In this document: one piece after another, positions 5,334 to 10,656 of the stretch
Layout of the letters: the number at the start of each line of letters is the position of its first letter
Numbering within the stretch: position 1 is the stretch's first letter
Assembly: GCA_900764725.1 (NCBI GenBank)
Contig: CAAFPB010000262.1
Coordinates: 1-10,656 of the forward strand
Direction of reading: 5' to 3'
Length of the DNA stretch: 10,656 nucleotides
Source: an uncultured Catenibacterium sp.
Lineage (GTDB): Bacteria; Bacillota_I; Bacilli_A; Erysipelotrichales; Coprobacillaceae
Notes under the pieces: model-generated
Seen by the model: only the letters and a program-made list of their open reading frames with translations
What the model was told of the DNA's origin: nothing
Databases searched by the model: none
Program-made: the position numbers and the translations under genes

Positions 5334-6348
5334 AGAAGCGATTGAAAAGATTGTAAATAAAGAAGATTTAAGTTATGAAGAAGCTTATACAGTAATGAAT
5401 GAGATTATGTCAGGACAAACAAGTGCTGTACAAAATGCGGCATTCCTTGCGGCATTATCTACTAAGAGTGCCCATATGGAAACAATAGATGAAATTACTG
5501 GATGTGCCACTGCCATGCGTGAACAGGCATTACCTTTTGATAGAGGTGATATGGATATTCTAGAAATTGTAGGGACTGGTGGAGATGGTGCGCATAGCTT
5601 TAATATTTCTACGACTGCTGCACTTATATTAGCTGCAGGTGGCGTAAAAGTAGCTAAGCATGGGAATCGTGCAGCTTCAAGTTTAAGTGGTACTGCAGAC
5701 TGTCTAGAAGCATTAGGCGTGAATATCCAACAGGATGAAAGAATTGCGAAGGAATGTTTAGAAAAGGCAGGAATCTGTTTCTTCTTTGCTCAGAAGTATC
5801 ATACTTCTATGAAATATGTAGGTCCTATTCGTAAGGAATTAGGTTTCCGTACAGTGTTTAATATTCTTGGTCCTTTGACGAATCCAAGTAAACCTAATTA
5901 CTTCATGTTAGGTGTTTATGATGAATATTTAGTAGAGCCACTTGCAAAAGTACTCGTTAAGTTAGGTGTAGAAAGAGGCTGTGTTGTGTATGGACAGGAT
6001 AAGCTAGATGAAATCAGTATCTCAGCACCTACGACTGTATGTATGATTGATCAGGGAACATATGAAACAACTACAATCACTCCTGAACAGTTTGGCTTAA
6101 AAACAGCGACTAAAGAAGATATTGTCGGTGGTACTCCAGAAGAAAATGCGGAACTCACTAAAAAAATTCTAGCAGGAGAAATCACTGGTCCTAAAAGAAA
6201 TATTGTCTTAATGAATGCAGGTCTAGGATTCTATATCTACAATAAAACAAAAAGTATTGAAGAAGGTATAAAGCTAGCCAATGAAATCATTGAATCAAAG
6301 AAGGCATTAGAGACATTAAAGACATTTGTAGAGGTATCCAATGGCTAA
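5326..6348 (+). CDS. trpD: Anthranilate phosphoribosyltransferase
   Basis: TrpD (340 aa) joins anthranilate to PRPP to give phosphoribosyl-anthranilate. The N-terminal helical domain (about 1-70) is followed by the glycine-rich GTGGDG loop (83-88) that binds PRPP pyrophosphate, then NIST (93-96), KHGNRAASS (111-119), and the Mg2+-binding LDE of KLDEIS (about 222-227). Length is standard. AGGAGG lies 8 bases before the ATG, inside the end of trpG. The gene overlaps trpC by 8 bases. Family relatives are thymidine phosphorylases and YbiB-like proteins; motifs and context settle the call. Confidence 0.98.
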   Translation: MIKEAIEKIVNKEDLSYEEAYTVMNEIMSGQTSAVQNAAFLAALSTKSAHMETIDEITGCATAMREQALPFDRGDMDILEIVGTGGDGAHSFNISTTAALILAAGGVKVAKHGNRAASSLSGTADCLEALGVNIQQDERIAKECLEKAGICFFFAQKYHTSMKYVGPIRKELGFRTVFNILGPLTNPSKPNYFMLGVYDEYLVEPLAKVLVKLGVERGCVVYGQDKLDEISISAPTTVCMIDQGTYETTTITPEQFGLKTATKEDIVGGTPEENAELTKKILAGEITGPKRNIVLMNAGLGFYIYNKTKSIEEGIKLANEIIESKKALETLKTFVEVSNG

Positions 6349-7117
6349 TATATTAGACACAATTGCGAATGCAACAAGACTAAGACTACAAAACGTATCT
6401 TTAGAAGAGATGAAAAGACAGGCTTTGTCTCTACCTGTACTTGATCATCCCTTTAAAAAGGCATTGGAGAAAGATGGTATATCCTTTATATGTGAATGTA
6501 AGCAAGCCTCTCCTTCTAAAGGACAGATAGTCAAAGATTTTCCTTATTTAGAGATTGCGAAGGATTATGAAAAAGCAGGAGCACAGGCTATATCAGTATT
6601 AACTGAACCACAGTGGTTTAAAGGAGACTTGAAGTATTTAAAAGAGATATCTAAAGAAGTATCGTTGCCTTGCTTAAGAAAAGATTTCACAATTGATGAA
6701 TATATGATTTATGAAGCAAGAGTCTATGGGGCAAGTGCTATATTACTTATTGTTTCATTACTTACTGATGAAGATTTAAAACACTATATGCATATTACAG
6801 AAGAGCTAGGAATGGATGCATTAGTAGAATGTCACAACGCACAAGAAGTACATCGAGCTAAGAATGCAAATGCGAAGATTATTGGTGTGAATAATCGTGA
6901 TTTAAAGAACTTCTCAGTTGATTCTACTAACTGTTTAAGATTACGTGAACAAGTAGGTAAGGATTGTTTATTTGTAGCTGAGAGTGGTATTAGAAATCAT
7001 GAAGATATTAGTAAACTAGAAGAAGCACATGTTGATGCAGTACTCATTGGTGAAACAATGATGCTTGCAAGTGATAAGAAGAGAATGCTGGAAGAGTTGA
7101 AATATGGCAAAGATTAA
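6341..7117 (+). CDS. trpC: Indole-3-glycerol phosphate synthase
   Basis: TrpC (258 aa) is a TIM barrel that closes the indole ring, converting the carboxyphenylaminodeoxyribulose phosphate to indole-3-glycerol phosphate with loss of CO2. All residues known from Sulfolobus IGPS are found in order: Glu52 and Lys54 ([10 protein letters not shown]), Lys114 (LRKDF), Glu163 (LVECH), Asn184 (GVNNRDLK), Glu214 and Ser215 (AESGI). It is monofunctional, with trpF as a separate gene. GAGG lies 8 bases ahead of the ATG, inside trpD. The last five codons overlap trpF. Confidence 0.98.
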   Translation: MANILDTIANATRLRLQNVSLEEMKRQALSLPVLDHPFKKALEKDGISFICECKQASPSKGQIVKDFPYLEIAKDYEKAGAQAISVLTEPQWFKGDLKYLKEISKEVSLPCLRKDFTIDEYMIYEARVYGASAILLIVSLLTDEDLKHYMHITEELGMDALVECHNAQEVHRAKNANAKIIGVNNRDLKNFSVDSTNCLRLREQVGKDCLFVAESGIRNHEDISKLEEAHVDAVLIGETMMLASDKKRMLEELKYGKD

Positions 7118-7691
7118 AATATGTGGACTTAGACGCAATGAGGATATAGAGATAGTGAATCAATATAAACCTGATTATGTAGGGTTTATTATCAATTTTC
7201 CTAAGAGTTTTCGTTCTATTTCTATAGATGAACTAAAGGTATTGACTAGAAAACTAGATTCATCTATTCAGTCTGTTGGTGTATTTGTGGATGAAGAGAT
7301 GGATCAAGTAATTGAGTGTTTCAAGTATGTAGATATAGTTCAGCTTCATGGTCATGAGAGTGATGGTTATATTCGTACGATTCAAAAGTATGGACCTGTG
7401 ATTAGGGCATTTGAAATAAGAAGTATAGAAGATATCAACAAGGCATTAAGTAGTCCTGCTGATTATATTCTATTAGATCAAGGAAAAGGATCAGGACAGA
7501 CATTTGACTGGTCATTGATACCTTCTATTACACGTCCCTTCTTTCTAGCTGGAGGGATTACATTAGACAATATAGAAGAGACAAAAAACATCCATCCATA
7601 TGGGATAGATGTGAGTAGTTCTGTAGAAACAGAGAAAATAAAAGACGCATTAAAAGTGAAAGAAATGATAAAGAGAGGGAGAAGTATATGA
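7104..7691 (+). CDS. trpF: Phosphoribosylanthranilate isomerase
   Basis: TrpF (195 aa) is a small TIM barrel that isomerises phosphoribosyl-anthranilate by an Amadori rearrangement; this is the step between TrpD and TrpC. Cys7 in KICGL is the general base and Asp125 in LLDQGKGSG the general acid. VQLHG (79-83), FLAGGI (147-152) and GIDVSSSVE (167-175) complete the substrate and phosphate sites. The common segment before PKS reads [11 protein letters not shown] here, somewhat diverged. The start overlaps trpC by 14 bases with only a weak GAAGAG ahead of it, so its translation probably depends on ribosomes finishing trpC. ATGA links it to trpB. Confidence 0.97.
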   Translation: MAKIKICGLRRNEDIEIVNQYKPDYVGFIINFPKSFRSISIDELKVLTRKLDSSIQSVGVFVDEEMDQVIECFKYVDIVQLHGHESDGYIRTIQKYGPVIRAFEIRSIEDINKALSSPADYILLDQGKGSGQTFDWSLIPSITRPFFLAGGITLDNIEETKNIHPYGIDVSSSVETEKIKDALKVKEMIKRGRSI

Positions 7692-8872
7692 GTAAAGGAA
7701 GATTTGGTGTTCATGGGGGACAGTATATTCCTGAAACCTTAATGAATGCAGTAATAGAGTTAGAGGAAGCTTATAATAAGTATAAGGATGATCCTGAATT
7801 CAATAGGGAGTTAACAGAATTATTGAATGATTATGCAGGGAGACCAAGTCGTTTGTATTATGCGAAACGTATGACAGAGGATCTAGGTGGTGCCAAGGTC
7901 TATTTAAAAAGAGAAGATTTAAATCATACAGGGGCACATAAGATTAATAACGTGATTGGACAATGTTTACTTGCGAAAAAGATGGGGAAAACTCGTGTGA
8001 TTGCAGAAACAGGTGCTGGACAGCATGGTGTGGCCACTGCAACTATTGCAGCTTTAATGGGCTTAGAATGTGAAATCTATATGGGAGAAGAAGATACAAT
8101 CAGACAGGCACTCAATGTATATCGTATGAAGCTATTAGGGGCTAAGGTACATGCAGTAACAAGTGGTACAGGTACTTTAAAGGATGCGGTCAGTGAAGCA
8201 TTTAGAAACTGGACAACACGTATTGATGATACTCATTATGTATTAGGTTCTGTAATGGGTCCTCATCCTTTTCCTACTATTGTTCGTGATTTTCAGGCTG
8301 TCATTTCCAAGGAAATTAAAGAACAATGTTTAGAAAAAGAAGGACGTTTACCAGATGCAGTCATGGCCTGTGTTGGGGGAGGTTCTAATGCGATTGGTAC
8401 ATTCTACAACTTTATTGAAGATGAAGATGTACAGTTAATTGGTTGTGAAGCAGCTGGTAGAGGTGTGAAGACATTTGAAACAGCAGCCACTATTGCAACA
8501 GGTAAGCTTGGTATATTCCATGGCATGAAATCTTATTTCTGTCAGGATGAGTATGGTCAGATTGCCCCTGTTTATTCTATTAGTGCTGGTTTAGATTATC
8601 CTGGTATTGGTCCTGAACATGCAATGTTACATGATTTAGGACGTGCTGCTTATGTACCAGTGACTGATGATGAAGCAGTTGATGCATTTGAATATTTATC
8701 AAAGATGGAAGGTATTATACCAGCCATTGAAAGTGCACATGCAGTCGCTTATGCAAAAAAGATTGTACCAACAATGGATAAAGACCAGATTGTGGTTATT
8801 ACACTATCTGGACGTGGAGATAAAGACGTAGCGGCCATTGCACGTTACCGTGGGGAGGAAATTTATGAATAA
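7688..8872 (+). CDS. trpB: Tryptophan synthase beta chain
   Basis: TrpB (394 aa) condenses indole with L-serine to make tryptophan, using pyridoxal phosphate, in an α2β2 complex with TrpA. The Schiff-base lysine is Lys85 in HTGAHKINN, the catalytic Glu is Glu107 in AETGAGQHG, the phosphate of the cofactor is held by GGGSNAIG (230-237), and the C-terminal SGRGDKD carries the Ser that contacts the pyridine nitrogen. It is the standard TrpB1 type with the N-terminal [15 protein letters not shown], not the longer TrpB2. GAGGGAG lies 7-8 bases before the ATG. The gene ends within the start of trpA. Confidence 0.98.
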   Translation: MSKGRFGVHGGQYIPETLMNAVIELEEAYNKYKDDPEFNRELTELLNDYAGRPSRLYYAKRMTEDLGGAKVYLKREDLNHTGAHKINNVIGQCLLAKKMGKTRVIAETGAGQHGVATATIAALMGLECEIYMGEEDTIRQALNVYRMKLLGAKVHAVTSGTGTLKDAVSEAFRNWTTRIDDTHYVLGSVMGPHPFPTIVRDFQAVISKEIKEQCLEKEGRLPDAVMACVGGGSNAIGTFYNFIEDEDVQLIGCEAAGRGVKTFETAATIATGKLGIFHGMKSYFCQDEYGQIAPVYSISAGLDYPGIGPEHAMLHDLGRAAYVPVTDDEAVDAFEYLSKMEGIIPAIESAHAVAYAKKIVPTMDKDQIVVITLSGRGDKDVAAIARYRGEEIYE

Positions 8873-9638
8873 AGGTATAGAAAGAGCTTTTTCTAAAGGA
8901 AAAGCATTTATTGGATTTATTACAAGTGGTGATCCTGATTTAGAAACAACAGAAAAGATTGTTTATGCAATGGATCGAGCAGGATGTGATTTAATAGAGT
9001 TAGGTATTCCCTTCTCTGATCCTACAGCTGAAGGACCAGTCATTCAGGAAGCCAATGTACGTGCTTTATCTAATGGTGTCACAACTGATAAAGTATTTGA
9101 AATGGTTAATCGTATTAGAAAGAATACAGATATACCTATGGTCTTTATGACTTATGCGAATGTAGTTTATAGTTATGGTATTGAGAAGTTCTGTCAAAAG
9201 ATGGTAGAAGGCAATATGAGTGGAATGATTCTTCCTGATGTGCCTTTTGAAGAAAAAGAAGAATTTGATACAGTATGTAAAGAGTATGGACTAGATCTTA
9301 TTAGTATGATTGCACCTACAAGCCATCAGCGTATCCAGACAATTGCGAAAGAAGCGAATGGTTTTATCTATTGTGTGTCTTCTTTAGGTGTTACTGGTGT
9401 ACGTTCAAAGATTACAACAGATATTGGTGCTATGGTTGATTTAGTACGTGAAGTGACTGATGTACCTGTAGCGGTAGGATTTGGAATTTCTACTCCAGAA
9501 CAGGCAAAAAAGATGGCATCTCAATCAGATGGTGCCATCGTTGGTAGTGCAATTATTAAAATTATTGAAAAATATGGAAAAGATGCCCCACAATATGTAG
9601 AAGCATATGTAAAAGAAATGGTGGATGCACTCAAGTAA
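8865..9638 (+). CDS. trpA: Tryptophan synthase alpha chain
   Basis: TrpA (257 aa) splits indole-3-glycerol phosphate to indole and glyceraldehyde-3-phosphate and channels the indole to TrpB. Seen: Glu45 in [10 protein letters not shown] (equivalent to E. coli Glu49), SLGVTGVR (the mobile loop 6 region), and GFGIS followed by GSAIIKIIE for phosphate binding. The canonical catalytic Asp60 (in LADGP) is replaced by Glu56 in TAEGP. The start is the ATG at 8865, which has GGGGAGGAA about 5 bases ahead and overlaps trpB by 8 bases; a longer frame from 8838 lacks a ribosome binding site and does not match the family N terminus. It is the last gene of the operon. Confidence 0.97.
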   Translation: MNKGIERAFSKGKAFIGFITSGDPDLETTEKIVYAMDRAGCDLIELGIPFSDPTAEGPVIQEANVRALSNGVTTDKVFEMVNRIRKNTDIPMVFMTYANVVYSYGIEKFCQKMVEGNMSGMILPDVPFEEKEEFDTVCKEYGLDLISMIAPTSHQRIQTIAKEANGFIYCVSSLGVTGVRSKITTDIGAMVDLVREVTDVPVAVGFGISTPEQAKKMASQSDGAIVGSAIIKIIEKYGKDAPQYVEAYVKEMVDALK

Positions 9639-9665
9639 ACTTGGTCTTAGGATCAAGTTTTTTTC
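9638..9665 (+). terminator. Rho-independent terminator of the trp operon
   Basis: AACTTGGTC (9638-9646) pairs with GATCAAGTT (9651-9659) around TTAG, followed by a run of T's to 9664. The first arm begins in the trpA stop codon. The converging gene ends in the same place, but the minus-strand tail (TTTACTTG) is poor. Confidence 0.92.
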
Positions 9666-10144
9666 TATTTTGTAGCTCTATTATACGTCTTACCATCCAC
9701 CTTGAATTCAACATTGCTTAATCTCGTAAGATAAATAGTCTTATCAATCTTTTTTGTTTTATAATCATCATCACTTGTATAATCATAAGAACAACTGTAG
9801 AATTCGACTTTGTCTTTTTTTAGTTCTCCTTTATATTCAGTTTTTATAAATGATACTTCTCTATTCTGATAATCATTTATTTCATAGAAGTGTACTTCAT
9901 CACCATCTATATAAAAAGTGTCTCCTTCTAAATTACCTTCTAAATACCATAATCCATCATATGCATGATGTATATCATAATTCACTTTCGCATAGACGCC
10001 TCCACCAAGTAAAATAACACATACTACAATAAGTGAACCAAATGCTTTTTTATTCTTCTTGAATGCATGACAGAATGCAAGAAATGTACTTTTGATAGAT
10101 TCTTCATTTTCAGGCTCTTCTATTTTTGGTTCATAAATAAATCC
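9665..10144 (-). pseudogene. 5'-truncated gene for an unrecognised membrane-anchored protein
   Basis: The reading frame stays open from 10144 down to the TAG at 9665, about 159 codons. It encodes an acidic linker (YEPKIEEPENEE), a positively charged stretch (AFKKNKK), one membrane helix (GSLIVVCVILLGGGVYA) and an outside domain of about 105 residues beginning VNYDIHHAYDGLWYLEGNLE, rich in charged residues and Tyr. The Lys cluster predicts an N-in, C-out topology. There is no usable start in frame: a GTG at 9985 would drop the helix and lacks a ribosome binding site, and upstream the frame runs into a TGA within the insertion sequence. So the 5' end has been replaced by the element. In relatives such proteins often start with a zinc ribbon; that is a guess here. 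Function unknown. Confidence 0.75.
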
Positions 10145-10157
10145 TTTCGTTTGTCAT

Positions 10158-10196
10158 AGGCGGAAACCCACTGCCAATAGGTGGTGGGAGAAGCCT
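10158..10196. repeat. IS200/IS605 right-end hairpin
   Basis: CCCACTGCC (10167-10175) pairs with GGTGGTGGG (10180-10188) on the plus strand, with two G-T pairs and an AATA loop; AGGC (10158-10161) and GCCT (10193-10196) pair outside it. Such imperfect subterminal hairpins are what the TnpA of this family recognises. It starts 17 bases after the tnpA stop. Confidence 0.75.
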
Positions 10197-10213
10197 CGTA
10201 AATCATTTATCTA

Positions 10214-10618
10214 TTATCCCTGACTTTCAATATATTTTTGTATAGTTGCTGATGACACTTCTCCAATGCTGCAAGCAAAATAACCATCTGACCAAAATAT
10301 TTTGTCCTTCCAATACTGTCTTGATAAGACCGAACTATACTTTTGCCATAAGTAGTATGTTGTTTCCTGCTTTACAATTTTGACAATATCGCAAACTCTA
10401 TCTGCTGTATCGTAACTTAATAAGAAATGTATATGGTCTTTGTCAGTTTCTATCGCAATAATTTTGTAGCCATAAGTATTAGCTATATCGAAAATCTTTT
10501 GTTTAACATCATCGGCGATAGAATCTTTGAATAGTTGTTTACGGTATTTGGTTACTAGAACTTTATGTACTTTCAGACTGTATTTTCATCTCTTATGATG
10601 ATTGTATCTACTATTCCT
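10214..10618 (-). pseudogene. tnpA: IS200/IS605 TnpA (Y1 HUH transposase), no start codon
   Basis: The minus-strand frame codes for a Y1-type transposase that cuts and joins single-stranded DNA. The HUH motif is DHIHFLL and the catalytic Tyr lies in the last helix IQKYIESQG; LVTKYRKQLF and WSDGYFACSIGEVS are also typical. About 134 codons fits the family. The frame contains no Met at all. Upstream of KYSLKVHKVL there is an in-frame TGA (10588-10586), preceded by NSRYNHHKR, which still reads as TnpA-like. At the place where the start should be, 6 bases after GAGG (10628-10625), the codon is AGG (10618-10616) and not ATG. As sequenced the gene is therefore inactive, unless an unusual start such as CTG is used. 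A one-base error in the AAAA run after an out-of-frame ATG (10589) is another explanation. Confidence 0.8.
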
Positions 10619-10632
10619 AGTTCACCTCAAAA

Positions 10633-10650
10633 TATAGATGTTTCTCTATA
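10633..10650. repeat. Small hairpin just upstream of tnpA
   Basis: TATAGA (10633-10638) and TCTATA (10645-10650) form a perfect 6-bp inverted repeat around six bases, directly ahead of the tnpA Shine-Dalgarno. IS200-type left ends often carry such a structure near the tnpA ribosome binding site. It may be part of the left end; the window stops too soon to tell. Confidence 0.4.
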
Positions 10651-10656
10651 AATTAG

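Larger units (their letters stand above)
10145..10656 (-). mobile_element. IS200/IS605-family element, partial at the contig end
   Basis: The segment holds a tnpA reading frame and, downstream of it, a GC-rich terminal hairpin; there are no long inverted repeats, as expected for this single-strand transposing family. The right end of the element faces lower coordinates and lies about 10145-10157, against the truncated membrane-protein gene. The left end is at or just beyond the end of the window. No tnpB or omega-RNA type guide is present in the part seen. Confidence 0.85.

Noticed and set aside
7478..7714. Minus-strand frame across the trpF-trpB junction
   Set aside because: It is antisense to two well-supported genes and has no ribosome binding site or family match.
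10145..10656. TnpB or omega-RNA guide system next to TnpA
   Set aside because: No RuvC-like frame is found in either direction, and the sequence past the right-end hairpin is host coding sequence.
1..10656. CRISPR array, tRNA or rRNA
   Set aside because: I saw no regularly spaced identical repeats and no tRNA-like or rRNA-like sequence while reading the window. The only direct repeats are the two small membrane-protein units.

Overview
This window looks like one complete short-read contig from a low-GC Gram-positive bacterium (Bacillota). The composition is AT-rich, AAGGAGG-type ribosome binding sites precede most genes, Rho-independent terminators are frequent, and the tryptophan operon is led by a T-box RNA. 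A gut Erysipelotrichia- or Clostridia-like host is my guess; no rRNA or other marker is present to prove it. The first 21 bases are Illumina adapter, and the right edge stops inside an insertion sequence, where assemblies usually break.

Left part (22-2030), almost all on the minus strand. In minus-strand order there is: a stretch with two tandem hairpins; a 66-aa very basic small protein (1564-1764); a 36-aa single-helix membrane peptide (1439-1549); two related small membrane proteins of 60 and 48 aa (1125-1307 and 882-1028) that form a diverged tandem duplication, including the leader and ribosome binding site; a weak terminator; and a Panacea/SocA-like (DUF4065) antitoxin-type protein (264-749) with its own terminator. 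Three of these small proteins are too short for routine gene callers or have starts different from the longest ORF. A Panacea gene with no classical toxin beside it, directly behind tiny membrane-protein genes, is the most interesting part of the window.

Middle (2026-9665). A Cof-type HAD phosphatase lies on the minus strand, diverging from the trp operon. Then on the plus strand come a promoter, a T-box leader with a UGG (Trp) specifier, and seven tightly packed genes in the order trpE-trpG-trpD-trpC-trpF-trpB-trpA, ending at a strong terminator. All neighbouring genes overlap by 4 to 14 bases. Together they encode the whole route from chorismate to tryptophan. The TrpE feedback motif (LLES) and the T-box give control at enzyme and transcript level. 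TrpA carries Glu where the textbook catalytic Asp60 should be.

Right part (9665-10656). An unrecognised membrane-anchored protein gene on the minus strand has lost its 5' end to an IS200/IS605-type element. The element's TnpA reading frame keeps its HUH and Tyr catalytic motifs, but has no start codon and an in-frame stop near the N terminus, so this copy looks dead as sequenced.
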